Assembly: GCA_965250265.1 (NCBI GenBank)
Contig: CBDFNO010000010.1
Coordinates: 310,001-374,000, forward strand
Direction of reading: 5' to 3'
Origin: PRS1 sp965250265
Lineage (GTDB): Bacteria; Bacteroidota; Bacteroidia; Flavobacteriales; Flavobacteriaceae
DNA: 64,000 nucleotides
In this document: in pieces, positions 1 to 9,640 of the stretch
Numbering within the stretch: position 1 is the first letter of the stretch
Layout: the number at the start of each line of letters is the position of its first letter
Notes under the pieces: generated by a model
The model's input: the letters and a program-made list of their open reading frames with translations, nothing else
Database searches by the model: none
Told to the model about the DNA's origin: nothing
Made by a program: the position numbers and the translations under genes

Positions 1-514
1 AAACAGATTCATAAGCCCCTTGTTTAGATGCATAATCGTTTGCCATTACATTACCGAGTAAAGAGGTGGTTTTAATGTCACATCGATGCCATCGATAGTC
101 TTGAATTGTAACAACTGAAACATGATTTTGATTAATATCGGATAATATAAATGGTAATGCGTACATTATTAATGTAGAGCTTCCATTTTTTGGGAATGCA
201 TGTTTTCTTGGAGCAACTCCTCTAGTTACCTGAATATAAAGTAAACAATCCTTTTCCTTTAAACCAGACAATTTCAAAAGATCATCAATCTTTTCTGATA
301 TAGTTTTAACGTCAAAATCGATATTAATTTTTTGAATACAATCGGAAAGTCGTTCTATATGTTCTTGCTCATAAAAAAAAATTCTATTAATTTGAACCAT
401 TACTTCATAAATACCATCACCAAACAAAAAACCTCGATCAAAGACAGATATTTTAGCGTCTTGATAATCTAATATTTTATCGTTTATAAAAACTTTGGTA
501 GGATAATTAATCAT
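1..514 (-). CDS. D-amino-acid transaminase-like class IV aminotransferase (3' end outside window)
   Basis: The reading frame on the minus strand starts at ATG 514-512 and runs off the left edge, giving about 171 residues. The translation shows the class IV fold-type PLP aminotransferase signature FDRGFLFGDGIYE near residues 25-37 and RWHRCDIK ending at Lys148, which by homology is the PLP Schiff-base lysine, followed by LLGNVMAN. RCDIK and LLGNVMA are much closer to D-alanine/D-amino-acid transaminase (Dat) than to IlvE or PabC. Dat exchanges the amino group between D-amino acids and 2-oxoacids in the cytoplasm. It is the last visible gene of the leftward operon that starts near 7552, 43 bases after the dehydrogenase-like gene. 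The exact substrate is inference. Confidence 0.85.
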   Translation of the reverse strand, partial: MINYPTKVFINDKILDYQDAKISVFDRGFLFGDGIYEVMVQINRIFFYEQEHIERLSDCIQKINIDFDVKTISEKIDDLLKLSGLKEKDCLLYIQVTRGVAPRKHAFPKNGSSTLIMYALPFILSDINQNHVSVVTIQDYRWHRCDIKTTSLLGNVMANDYASKQGAYESV

Positions 515-557
515 TCATGAATTTCATGTAGAAATTTAAATCAAATTTAACTATTAT

Positions 558-1553
558 TTAATTTATATACCCTGGCACTCCAATATCTGCCATAGTATGT
601 AGTCCAGCTTGTGATTTCAATACAGTATTAATACTATTAATTGCTATTGCACATGTAGCTATATCTCCATTAATACCACCATCAATTTCAGAAGAAAATG
701 AAGGTGTTCCTTTAATAGTAATCCTATCATACGATCGTTCTTCGCCTATTGCAGCTTTAAAATGCATTTTTACTTTACAAGTACCATTTAAATAACCGTA
801 GGCTATTTGTTCAACGCCTCTTGCATCACCTACTTTAATACTTAGAGCATCTGTTTTAATATCTTTTGAAGATATTACAGGTTGTAAGTCTTCCGTAACT
901 CGATCTAATTTTGTACCTATACTATTGGCTAACAAATGTACTGATTCTTGTAGTCCAACATGTCGTAAAGTTCCTTGTAATTCTTTTTCTTTGAATGCTT
1001 CAATACTTAAACCAGCTCCAATCTTTCGTTGAAAAGGAACACGTCTTGGTGTGGCATCTTGAATACGTTCTACAATTACTTGCTCAATATCCTTACATAC
1101 TGAACTTAATACAGATGGCAAATAATCCATTAGAAATCCTGGATTAACACCAGTACCTAAACAAGCTATATTGTGCTTCTTACAGAGTTCATCCAATTTT
1201 TTACTTAACTCTGGTTGAGTATCCCAAGGATAAGACAGCTCTTCGCAGGTTGAAATCACTGGAATGCCAAATTGAGCCACTTCTTCTACTTGTGGAATTA
1301 ACTTTTCTAAACTGGATACCGTCGTTATTATAGCAATATCCGGTTTGTTTTCAAGATGGTTTAAAGCCTCTTTAACTGAGTTATAAACAATTACTCCTTG
1401 AGATAATTCACTGGAAAAATGATTTAATGATTTTTCTTTTAAACTCTCATTAATATCAACCACGGCTACTGTTTGCACATTGGATTTTTCCGCAATAAAT
1501 TTTGCTGTTTGGATCCCTAAAGGACCAAATCCTATTTGTAATACGTTCTTCAT
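558..1553 (-). CDS. Diaminopentanoate dehydrogenase-like NAD(P)-dependent enzyme (DapB-like fold)
   Basis: 331 residues with an N-terminal Rossmann domain: GFGPLG at residues 8-13 is the dinucleotide-binding glycine motif. The centre and C-terminus (GTGVNPGFLMDYLP near 133-146) match the family often annotated as dihydrodipicolinate reductase-like or 2,4-diaminopentanoate dehydrogenase, which oxidatively deaminates diamino acids in ornithine and lysine breakdown. It is longer than true DapB (about 235-270 residues) and is not in a lysine-synthesis context. It sits between susD and the D-amino-acid transaminase in a leftward operon, so a catabolic role on an unusual amino acid is likely. Substrate and cofactor preference are inferred. 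Confidence 0.75.
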   Translation of the reverse strand: MKNVLQIGFGPLGIQTAKFIAEKSNVQTVAVVDINESLKEKSLNHFSSELSQGVIVYNSVKEALNHLENKPDIAIITTVSSLEKLIPQVEEVAQFGIPVISTCEELSYPWDTQPELSKKLDELCKKHNIACLGTGVNPGFLMDYLPSVLSSVCKDIEQVIVERIQDATPRRVPFQRKIGAGLSIEAFKEKELQGTLRHVGLQESVHLLANSIGTKLDRVTEDLQPVISSKDIKTDALSIKVGDARGVEQIAYGYLNGTCKVKMHFKAAIGEERSYDRITIKGTPSFSSEIDGGINGDIATCAIAINSINTVLKSQAGLHTMADIGVPGYIN

Positions 1554-1624
1554 CTTAAAATTTTAAAAGAAGAGGCTGCTTAAAAAACACTCAATTTTAA
1601 ACAACCTCTTAACTAAAACAAAGT

Positions 1625-3046
1625 TTACTGATTCACTTCTGTTTTTGTAAATATTCCAGGATCATCGCTTGGAGCATTTGAATTTGAATTCAGAGAGTTT
1701 GTCGAATATGGCATTCTTTCTGGATACGGAGGACCAGGTCCATCAACTAATATAAATGGCACTGCAAAAGCACCATCCGTTTTACGTAATCTTCTAGCAT
1801 CATTGTAAGGCATATGCATTCCAAAGCCAGATACATAGCGTTCTTCAATTACTTCTCGAAGAAAAGCAGTTTTAGAGTCAATATTATCTGTATTTTCAAT
1901 TCCTCCATTGTCAAAATCGGTTGCAACAAATGCATTATATAAATAAGGCATGCCTTGATAATTACTATTTACATGAGCTCCTGTATTCATCCAAGCTCTT
2001 ACAGCATTTAGATGAGGAAGCCCGTCAGTCACTGAACCTTGTCTTGCAGCAGCTTCTGCCATGATTAACTCATTTTCAAAAAATGTAACCATATTTTGAG
2101 GCTCTTGTTGTTCAATGATACCATCATTTGCGCTACCTGATGAAGAATCAATGGTATAGTAACCTCTACGCGCAGCTTCATTCGTTTTGGCATGATTACG
2201 AGACAGGCCATTAGTAGCATCAAGAATTTGTAATAGATAACTTTCTGACCCTCCGCTATTGTTACCTATATCTCCGGCTCTAGATCCTTCTAAGATAGTC
2301 CAAAAGAGATTTTTATCACCAGATGCTGCATCACCAGGAATATATTTCATATCTCCACTTGCTGAAGAAATTCCGTTTTGAGCTGCGGTTAAAGCGCTCG
2401 AATAATTTTTTTGATGCAAATAAAAGCGTGCTTTAAGTGTATTTGCAGCAGCAATCCATTTTGCTTTATCTCCTCCATAATAAATGTCTTCAGGAATACT
2501 TCCAGAGTTAGCTGAATTTAAGGTGGCAATCGCATCATCTAAAAGAGCAATTACACTTGTATAAACACTAACTTGTGAATCAAAAATCGGATCAGAAATT
2601 TCAGGATTTCCAGTTTCAGAATAAGGAATATCACCAAAAAGTGATGCCGCTGTCCCAACTGCATGAGCCTCAACTACTTTCGCAATTCCTACTAAAAGTG
2701 TATTACTGGAATTGTTAATAACATGTCTCATGTTCGTAATTACTCCAACATAAACTTGAGTCCACTCACTGTTAGATTCTGCTGTTGAAAGACTATATCC
2801 ATAGATGTTAGAATAAAGTGATGAGAAACCAATTAATTGACCTGAGTACATGGCACTAATACGATTAAGATGACCACAATTCACTTGTATATTGGCAATC
2901 AAACTTCCAGTCAAAAACAGTCTATCTTCTACGTCAGAAACGATAATATCGTTCGGGTTGTCGTTAATACCCTCTACTATATCCTCACATGATACTGTGG
3001 TTAGCAGAGCTATTGTTATTGTTAATATATAAGATATTTTTTTCAT
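1625..3046 (-). CDS. SusD/RagB-family outer-membrane nutrient-binding lipoprotein
   Basis: 473 residues with a lipoprotein signal peptide whose lipobox ends at Cys20 (LTTVSC). The body is helix-rich with TPR-like stretches and matches the SusD-like family (SusD-like_2 type): FLTGSLIANIQ early, YSGQLIGFSS, and a conserved C-terminal RMPYSTNSLNSN segment. SusD proteins sit on the cell surface as the lid of the SusC channel and capture oligomers. It starts 10 bases after the susC-like gene, so the two form a standard pair. No glycoside hydrolase is nearby and a peptidase is, so a peptide-type ligand, as for RagAB, is inferred. Confidence 0.93.
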   Translation of the reverse strand: MKKISYILTITIALLTTVSCEDIVEGINDNPNDIIVSDVEDRLFLTGSLIANIQVNCGHLNRISAMYSGQLIGFSSLYSNIYGYSLSTAESNSEWTQVYVGVITNMRHVINNSSNTLLVGIAKVVEAHAVGTAASLFGDIPYSETGNPEISDPIFDSQVSVYTSVIALLDDAIATLNSANSGSIPEDIYYGGDKAKWIAAANTLKARFYLHQKNYSSALTAAQNGISSASGDMKYIPGDAASGDKNLFWTILEGSRAGDIGNNSGGSESYLLQILDATNGLSRNHAKTNEAARRGYYTIDSSSGSANDGIIEQQEPQNMVTFFENELIMAEAAARQGSVTDGLPHLNAVRAWMNTGAHVNSNYQGMPYLYNAFVATDFDNGGIENTDNIDSKTAFLREVIEERYVSGFGMHMPYNDARRLRKTDGAFAVPFILVDGPGPPYPERMPYSTNSLNSNSNAPSDDPGIFTKTEVNQ

Positions 3047-3056
3047 AATTATTTTT

Positions 3057-6000
3057 TTAATAGTTAAAAGAAACCTTAAAGAGTACAGATTTAGTTTGAG
3101 GATTGGTAAAATAATCTAATCCAAGTGCATTTCCCACACCATATTGATTTACTTCAGGATCAATTCCTGGAATATTATTAAGATTAATTAAATTCCTTCC
3201 GGTTACAGTAAATAGAATACTATTCAATCCTGTAGCTTTGTTTAACCAAGGTGTATCGAGCGTATAACTCAAAGATAGTTCTCGTACTTTTGTAAAAGTG
3301 GCATCAAAGAGAGAGAAGTTGTAAGCCTGATTGTCACCAAATCCTCCTCCAATACCTGTTCTGTACCAGCTTTCATCAAGTAGCACTGGACCTCCTCCAA
3401 AATCCTTTACATTTCCACGAACAGTAGTTCCTGACGAAATTGTATTTCCTGCAAAGTTAACAAGATCTTGGTTTAAAGTCATACGATTAGCCGTTTCTTG
3501 AGTAGTTCCAAATCGTCGTAATACCCATAGTGTTCTTGGAGAAAAATCTCCACCTTGAGAATGCTCCATTACTATATTAAGATTGAATTTTTTATATCTA
3601 AGATCTATTCCCACTCCGGCTCTCCAATCTGGGTTCGGGTCTCCTAATACAATAGGACTTGGAGTAATTTGAGGGAAACCGTTAGCATCTAAAAGTAAAC
3701 TACCGTCCGAATTAGTTTGAGATCCGGTTCCGTATAGCACTCCTAATGGATATCCTACAACGGCTCTTGAACTTACAGAAGCTCCAGGAGACAGATTTAC
3801 GGATTCCGTTCCAAATAAATCAGTTACTAAATTATCGTTTTTAGACCAATTTAAGCTTGCCGACAATTGTAAGTCATCTTTTTTAATGGCTTTCCAAGAT
3901 AAATCAAATTCAAGACCTTTGTTCTCCATAGCTCCAAAATTCCCATATTGAGTCGCAAAACCAGAAGATGGTGAAAGACTTACATCTAATAATATATCCT
4001 CTATTTTATTATTATAATAAGTAAATCCAAATGTAAGATCCCCATCAAAGAAACGAAGATCAGCACCTATTTCCCATTCTGTTTTTATTTCAGGTTTCAA
4101 ATTTGGATTTCCTAAATTGTTATCCAATCTAAATCCGCCTCCAAAGGAATCAATACTTAGGGCATCACTATAGGTAGAATATGAAAATCCACCTTCTGCT
4201 AAAGTTTCAAATCGGTGAGCTGAAGGTTGAACTCCCACTTTTCCCCATGAAGCTCTTAATTTTCCAAAAGAAATAACATCTGACTCTATAGCCGTTTTAG
4301 TAAACTCCCACGCGGCGTCTATAGCAGGATAAAAGAATGTGCCTTTTACAGTTGATGAAGCCTCCACACCTCCTGAGAAATTTAAAAATAATTCATCAGC
4401 AATGTCAAAGTTTAAGATTCCGTAACCACGATTAGATCTTCTATGGCTTTTAAAATTATCATAGATTGAAGCTTCTGCAGATGTATTTAAGGAAGTCGTT
4501 TGTTTAGTAGAATTTACTAAAAACCCATTAATAAGTCCTGAATTTCTATTATATTTTCTGTCATTAACACTCCATCCTGCCGTTGCAGTTAAATCGATGT
4601 TTTCTGTGAGATCAAAATTAGCTCTACCAATAAAATCGAAGTTTAAGTCGCGTGTAGCAATTTCATCTTCTTGATAGGCACCAATATTTCTAACACTTCC
4701 AGCTGTACCAATAGGGAAAAAATAAATTCTTCTATCGTCACTCACATCGGCATTAGCTCTTGTAATTAAACGTAACCAGCTAGTTGGTCTTATTGTTAAT
4801 TCTGGAGTTACTGTAAAGCGATTAACTAAAGTTTGCGCTTTTTGCTCATAAACCGTCCAAAGTGCATTGTTATAACTTGGATTACTAGAACTACCAAGGT
4901 ACCTTCTATAAGAACGATGTCTTCTTATAAATTCTTCCCCATCATCGTTAGTATACGTACCAATATAATCTCGTTGATCAAAATCTGGTGCTGTACGTAA
5001 AAGACCCAACATTACTCCAGCTGTATTAGAACTCTGCTGAATTCTATTAGAATCGGTAAAAGTATAACTAGTTTTAGCCGACAATGAAAGGATATCATTC
5101 AATTTAGAATTGTAATTCAATCGTAAGTTTGTACGATCATAATTAGATTCCCTAATAATACCTTCTTGCTGTATATTAGATAGACTAAAGAAATAAGTAT
5201 TATTATCACCACCACCACTCATAGTCAAATCATTCTGCCAGAAAGTTCCTGTTTGGAATGTAGAATCCCAATTTGAGTCTACAAAAGTCTCTTGAGAATT
5301 TTTTCCCGTTATTGGATAATATACAGTACCATCTTTAGCCGTAAAAAATTCGCCAGACGTATCAAAATCATCAGATCCTCCAGCACGATCCGGTATATAA
5401 TCTCCCCAAGATTCAGCTCGAGTCACACCAAAAGATCCACTTCGTCCTTGACCCCATGTATTTTGCATAGGAATACGTTCTGATACTTTATCAAAAGAAT
5501 AGCTCGATGAATATGTAATTTGAGCTTTTCCACTTCTACCTTTTTTCGTTGTAATTACAATTACTCCATTGGAAGCTCTACTCCCCCAAACCGCTGCTGC
5601 AGAAGCTCCTTTCAACACCTCTATGGAAGCAACATCGGCTGGATTGATATCATTAAAACGTGATCCTTGACTAATTCCTCCTGAACGTCCTCCTGTTAAA
5701 CCATTTCCTCCTGCATAAGAAGTAGTATTGTTTAAAGGAACACCATCAACAATAATTAATGGATCACTAGCGCCTAAAATGGTATTCGCTCCACGAATTC
5801 GAATAGTGCTTCCCGCTCCAGGATCTCCATTAGAACGACTAATTTTTACTCCTGAAGCTTTACCACTCAAAGCATTGATAATTGTTGCTTCTCCAGATCG
5901 TAATACAGTTTCTGTAGCTACTACCGAGGAAGTAGATCCTTGTTCATCTCTGTTTTCAGTAAAACCTAGTGCGGTTACAACAACTTCACTTAAACTTTCT

Positions 6001-6293
6001 GCGTCTTCTTCCAGAGTTACATTGATCACAGTTTGGCTGCCTACAGTAATCTCCTGTGTTTTAAAACCTACATAACTTATTTCAAGAATATCAGTATCAT
6101 TCTCTACATTTAGGCTATAGTTACCATCAAAATCGGTGGCTGTTCCTATTGTTGTGCCTTTAACAATCACATTAACTCCTGGCAATGGAACATCATAATT
6201 ATCGGTTATCGTACCTGTTACTGTCTTTTGCGCATAAATAAATGCACTTGAGAGTATTAAAACAAGTATAGAAAAAAATAGTTTTTTGTTCAT
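3057..6293 (-). CDS. SusC/RagA-family TonB-dependent outer-membrane transporter
   Basis: 1078 residues, normal for SusC. Order: signal peptide 1-21 (cleavage before Gln22), a CarboxypepD_reg-like beta-sandwich at about 22-105 (TVTGTITDNYDVPLPGVNV), the plug domain at about 105-230 (GVPLNN and VLKGASAAAVWGSRASNGVI), then a 22-strand-type beta barrel ending in the aromatic C-terminal strand KVSFNY typical of outer-membrane proteins. It imports a ligand using TonB energy together with the SusD-like lipoprotein encoded next. It follows the M14 peptidase gene after 11 bases. Long ORFs on the opposite strand here are shadows. Confidence 0.96.
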   Translation of the reverse strand: MNKKLFFSILVLILSSAFIYAQKTVTGTITDNYDVPLPGVNVIVKGTTIGTATDFDGNYSLNVENDTDILEISYVGFKTQEITVGSQTVINVTLEEDAESLSEVVVTALGFTENRDEQGSTSSVVATETVLRSGEATIINALSGKASGVKISRSNGDPGAGSTIRIRGANTILGASDPLIIVDGVPLNNTTSYAGGNGLTGGRSGGISQGSRFNDINPADVASIEVLKGASAAAVWGSRASNGVIVITTKKGRSGKAQITYSSSYSFDKVSERIPMQNTWGQGRSGSFGVTRAESWGDYIPDRAGGSDDFDTSGEFFTAKDGTVYYPITGKNSQETFVDSNWDSTFQTGTFWQNDLTMSGGGDNNTYFFSLSNIQQEGIIRESNYDRTNLRLNYNSKLNDILSLSAKTSYTFTDSNRIQQSSNTAGVMLGLLRTAPDFDQRDYIGTYTNDDGEEFIRRHRSYRRYLGSSSNPSYNNALWTVYEQKAQTLVNRFTVTPELTIRPTSWLRLITRANADVSDDRRIYFFPIGTAGSVRNIGAYQEDEIATRDLNFDFIGRANFDLTENIDLTATAGWSVNDRKYNRNSGLINGFLVNSTKQTTSLNTSAEASIYDNFKSHRRSNRGYGILNFDIADELFLNFSGGVEASSTVKGTFFYPAIDAAWEFTKTAIESDVISFGKLRASWGKVGVQPSAHRFETLAEGGFSYSTYSDALSIDSFGGGFRLDNNLGNPNLKPEIKTEWEIGADLRFFDGDLTFGFTYYNNKIEDILLDVSLSPSSGFATQYGNFGAMENKGLEFDLSWKAIKKDDLQLSASLNWSKNDNLVTDLFGTESVNLSPGASVSSRAVVGYPLGVLYGTGSQTNSDGSLLLDANGFPQITPSPIVLGDPNPDWRAGVGIDLRYKKFNLNIVMEHSQGGDFSPRTLWVLRRFGTTQETANRMTLNQDLVNFAGNTISSGTTVRGNVKDFGGGPVLLDESWYRTGIGGGFGDNQAYNFSLFDATFTKVRELSLSYTLDTPWLNKATGLNSILFTVTGRNLINLNNIPGIDPEVNQYGVGNALGLDYFTNPQTKSVLFKVSFNY

Positions 6294-6304
6294 ACTTTTA
6301 AAGA

Positions 6305-7552
6305 TTAGTTATTAATTTGTTTTAGTAAAATTTTCATCATTTCTTCAGCAGATACTCGGCCAATTAATTTAATATTTTCTTTTGGGGTTGTATCTCCTAT
6401 TTCGTAGGTAATACCAACAGCATTATGTCCATATAAAAACCATCCTTTAGAGACTGGTCTGGTACTATTGGCAGCTTTTTCATTTACTTTATAATTTGGA
6501 ATATTATCTTCTAAACCATTAAACCAGTCTTCTATAAAATTTGGTAAAGTGGTCGTTTGTCTAATTTTATTAGTGTAAAATACGTCTTCATAAGTTGAAT
6601 GAAAATCCAGTCCTAATATAATTTTTGAATTGTTTTTATTTATAGTTTTAGTAATGTATTCTACAGTTTGTTTAATTTCTGGTTGATTGTAAACAGACCA
6701 ATCTCTATTCGTGTCAACGCCTCCTGCATTGTGCCGCCAATGCCCTAAATCCACACCATCGGGATTCATAATTGGAAAAGCGAGAACATGGTATTTATTT
6801 AAAAACTTTTTAGATAATTCTGTATCACTTAATATAGTTTCTAAAAAACTTTGAAATGCATAATACCCTGTTACTTCAGGAGGATGTTGACGCGTGACTA
6901 AAACAATAATATCTTTTTCTTTAGTATCACCTTTATAAATATCTAAAACAGGTAAATTCTTGCCTAGAGTAGATTTTCCTATACTTTTTAACCTAACATA
7001 ATTATCTTTACCAGTAACTAAATTAGAATACCAATTTTCAGCATCCGTAAATGATTGTATTTCCTGAGCAGCTACAGTAATTGGAGTCTTACTTAAATTT
7101 AATTTAATAGTTACAATGCTATCTTTTCTAAACATATTGGAGGCATCAATAACTGACCATTGATTACCAATTTTTAATTTAGGAATATATCTATGCTTAT
7201 ATCCTTTTGGGTATTTAAATGTAAAATAAAATGGTTTTGAAGTATTAGACCATGTTTTAAACGCATAATATGCGCTGTTATTTATTGGCGCATTTTCTGG
7301 ATAAATTGATACAAGTACTGTACTATCATTAATTTTTTCAAATCCGTTGAGGCGAGCTCCATCAAATTCGTTACTGGCAAAAACACCAACATCACTTAAT
7401 TGATACGTTTGTTTTGTTTGAATTGAAATTCGTTTTGTAGTAGTATCTACAGGCATTTTAAAACTTACAGGCTTTACACTAGTACAACCTACTAATACTA
7501 AAAAGCTTAAAATTAATGCTATATAACAAGGTTTAATGATCCCCAAATTCAT
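6305..7552 (-). CDS. M14-family zinc metallocarboxypeptidase lipoprotein
   Basis: 415 residues. The N-terminus is a lipoprotein signal with lipobox LVGC ending at Cys23, so the enzyme should be anchored in the envelope, probably on the surface. Residues 25-170 form a beta-rich N-terminal domain. The M14 peptidase domain follows: zinc ligands His223 and Glu226 in HPPE, substrate carboxylate contacts Asn282-Arg283 in DTNRDW, third zinc ligand His318 in DFHS, and the general base Glu384 in TYEIGD. All catalytic residues are present. It is the first gene of the SusC/SusD operon, starting 39 bases from the divergent MocR regulator, so it probably trims peptides before import. Confidence 0.92.
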   Translation of the reverse strand: MNLGIIKPCYIALILSFLVLVGCTSVKPVSFKMPVDTTTKRISIQTKQTYQLSDVGVFASNEFDGARLNGFEKINDSTVLVSIYPENAPINNSAYYAFKTWSNTSKPFYFTFKYPKGYKHRYIPKLKIGNQWSVIDASNMFRKDSIVTIKLNLSKTPITVAAQEIQSFTDAENWYSNLVTGKDNYVRLKSIGKSTLGKNLPVLDIYKGDTKEKDIIVLVTRQHPPEVTGYYAFQSFLETILSDTELSKKFLNKYHVLAFPIMNPDGVDLGHWRHNAGGVDTNRDWSVYNQPEIKQTVEYITKTINKNNSKIILGLDFHSTYEDVFYTNKIRQTTTLPNFIEDWFNGLEDNIPNYKVNEKAANSTRPVSKGWFLYGHNAVGITYEIGDTTPKENIKLIGRVSAEEMMKILLKQINN

Positions 7553-7591
7553 TGTATTTATTCAAAATAAGTATAAAACTAATTCAATATT

Positions 7592-9118
7592 ATGTTATAT
7601 TGCACATACCAATTACGAAAGATAAAGCATACCAATTTGCATTTTAACATAAAGAACATACTCACCAGCTATGGTTTTGGCAATAAAGATGATTACCAAA
7701 ATATCTATATTAATCTATTTGATTCTATCAAAAAAGCTATTATAAACAGGACTTTAGATGAAGATATAAAACTACCTCCTTCAAGGGTTTTGGCACAAGA
7801 TCTTGAGATTTCCAGAAGCACTGTTATTAAGGCATACGATTTATTAGTTTTGGAAAAATATGTCAAATCTGTTCCAGGTTCTGGTTACTATATTGCATCA
7901 ATAAAAAATAAAAAAATTCGCAATCATTTTAAAACTCAAATGGTTCAAGGCAAATATCCAAGTATTTCAAAACGAGGTAATGCCTTCAGAAAAAATATTC
8001 AACTTATTAGTAAAAGATCGGAAAAAGGTATTGCATTCAGACCTGGTTTACCCCCTTTGGATATCTTTCCGATAACCCAATGGAAAAATTTAGCAAACGA
8101 TTATTGGAAAACGGTGCGCTCTTCAGAATTATCTTATTCTAAAACTATAGGTTTAGAAAGTTTAAGGCAAAATATTTCGAACTATTTAAAAATCTATAGG
8201 AATATAGATTGCCACGCAGATCAAATTATGATTACAACAGGATCTCTACATTCATTATCATTAATTAGCGATGCCTTAATTGATAAAAAGGATGAAGTGG
8301 TTATGGAAAACCCAACATATCCTCATGCTTACCATTTATTCAATAGTTTAAAAGCAAAAATTTGTACTGCAAATATTGATGATGAAGGAATTTCAATCGA
8401 GAATATAAAATGTAAATCACCTAAACTAATTTATACAACACCTTCTAACCAATATCCTACAGGAATAAAAATGAGCTTAAAGAGACGATTAGAATTATTG
8501 AAGTGGGCATCTAACAAAAATTCTCTTATTATAGAAGATGATTACGATCATGAATTTAGTAATTGGGAATATCCTATTTCTTCAATTTTCAGTCTTGATA
8601 AGCAAGAACGTGTTGTTTATCTAGGCACTTTTAATAAGTTATTGCATCCTTCTATTAGGATGGGATATATGATTGTTCCACATTATTTACTGGACACCAT
8701 AACCGCTTTATACGAACAATCGAGTCGTTTTGTCTCACCACCATTACAAAAAACATTAAGTTCATTTATTGAAAAAGATTATTTAAACAAACATTTAAGA
8801 AGTGTTATTGAAGTTTCTATTGAAAGAAAGAAATTATTTTTTGATTGTTTTAATTCACACTTCAATAACGAGATTTCAATAGATTCAAATAACACGGGCT
8901 TACATATTATTGGAAGTTTAAAAGATGAAATTGAGGATAAAAAGCTAACCGCTTTTTTAAGAAAGAGTGATATAATTGTGCACCCTTATAGTAATTATTT
9001 TATTGGTGGAAATAAAAAAAATGGTATTGTCATGGGTTATAGCTCTGTAAACAACAAACTTATTAAAGAAACTATTATTAGAATGAAAAATGAATATGCA
9101 AAATTTTTAAATCACTAA
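7592..9118 (+). CDS. MocR-type (GntR HTH plus aminotransferase) transcriptional regulator
   Basis: 508 residues. A winged-helix GntR domain lies at about 37-105 (LPPSRVLAQDLEISRSTV, then GSGYYI), and a class I aminotransferase-like domain at about 145-500 with the PLP-binding elements DDYDHEF (316-322) and Lys349 in TFNKLLHPSIRMGY. MocR proteins use PLP and an amino-acid effector to control adjacent metabolic genes. It diverges from the M14-SusC-SusD-dehydrogenase-transaminase operon, so it is the likely regulator of that operon. The N-terminus is about 30 residues longer than needed for the HTH domain and has no second Met. The start is therefore uncertain, and a downstream TTG near 7636 is an alternative. 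Confidence 0.9.
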   Translation: MLYCTYQLRKIKHTNLHFNIKNILTSYGFGNKDDYQNIYINLFDSIKKAIINRTLDEDIKLPPSRVLAQDLEISRSTVIKAYDLLVLEKYVKSVPGSGYYIASIKNKKIRNHFKTQMVQGKYPSISKRGNAFRKNIQLISKRSEKGIAFRPGLPPLDIFPITQWKNLANDYWKTVRSSELSYSKTIGLESLRQNISNYLKIYRNIDCHADQIMITTGSLHSLSLISDALIDKKDEVVMENPTYPHAYHLFNSLKAKICTANIDDEGISIENIKCKSPKLIYTTPSNQYPTGIKMSLKRRLELLKWASNKNSLIIEDDYDHEFSNWEYPISSIFSLDKQERVVYLGTFNKLLHPSIRMGYMIVPHYLLDTITALYEQSSRFVSPPLQKTLSSFIEKDYLNKHLRSVIEVSIERKKLFFDCFNSHFNNEISIDSNNTGLHIIGSLKDEIEDKKLTAFLRKSDIIVHPYSNYFIGGNKKNGIVMGYSSVNNKLIKETIIRMKNEYAKFLNH

Positions 9119-9146
9119 GTGAATTGTGCCTTAAGAAATAAATAAA

Positions 9147-9263
9147 TTAAGCAAATATGGCTATAACAGCATAAACAAACCCTGTTAACAATGTTACTTT
9201 AACTTTGTTATTATAATTGTTAAAATAACTATAGCGTTGTTTATCTTTTCTCTTTATTTTCAT
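9147..9263 (-). CDS. Possible 38-residue single-span membrane protein
   Basis: A short minus-strand frame from ATG 9263-9261 to TAA 9149-9147. The N-terminus is strongly basic (MKIKRKDKQR), followed by a Tyr/Asn-rich stretch and a hydrophobic C-terminal segment (LLTGFVYAVIAIFA) long enough to span a membrane. Positive-inside N-terminus plus a terminal hydrophobic helix is typical of real small membrane proteins, but I do not recognise the family and have no homology evidence. It lies in the gap between the MocR gene and a MopE/LamG lipoprotein gene. Confidence 0.3.
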   Translation of the reverse strand: MKIKRKDKQRYSYFNNYNNKVKVTLLTGFVYAVIAIFA

Positions 9264-9397
9264 TACTTAAAGATAATCATTAATGATTATCAGTTTAAAT
9301 CAGTTAATTGATTTTAAATACAATAAATGGTAATTGAACTATAATCACAATTAAAAGGAGTGCAATAACAAAATGAGCATAATTCTTAGGTTAGTAT

Positions 9398-9526
9398 TTA
9401 TCTCCCTCTTCCACTTTTTTTAACGCTTGACTGTCTTTTAACATTACTATTACTCTTTCCAGCTTTACGCTTACCCTTTTTATTAGTTGCTTGTTCTGAT
9501 TTATTGCCGAAAAATTTACTACCCAT
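9398..9526 (-). CDS. Small basic flavobacterial protein of unknown function (42 residues)
   Basis: Minus-strand frame from ATG 9526-9524 to TAA 9400-9398. The product begins MGSKFFGNK, has a Lys/Arg/Gly-rich middle, and ends in VKKSGRGR. It is very basic with no hydrophobic segment. Proteins with the same MGSKFFGNK start and a KKxGRG end are, as far as I recall, common in flavobacterial genomes but unnamed, which supports this being a true gene rather than chance. Its composition suggests binding to RNA, DNA or the ribosome. No function is known to me. Confidence 0.65.
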   Translation of the reverse strand: MGSKFFGNKSEQATNKKGKRKAGKSNSNVKRQSSVKKSGRGR

Positions 9527-9640
9527 AATATTTACTTTTTAGTAGTTGTTGATATATCCACAAAGTTAATCATTTTAAGCATTACACATTGGCAATAGAA
9601 AATCATTCCACTGATTCATGATGTATTACTTTTAAAATTA

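Noticed and set aside
5728..6075. 115-residue plus-strand ORF opposite the susC-like gene
   Set aside because: It is antisense to a well-supported SusC gene and shows no family motif.
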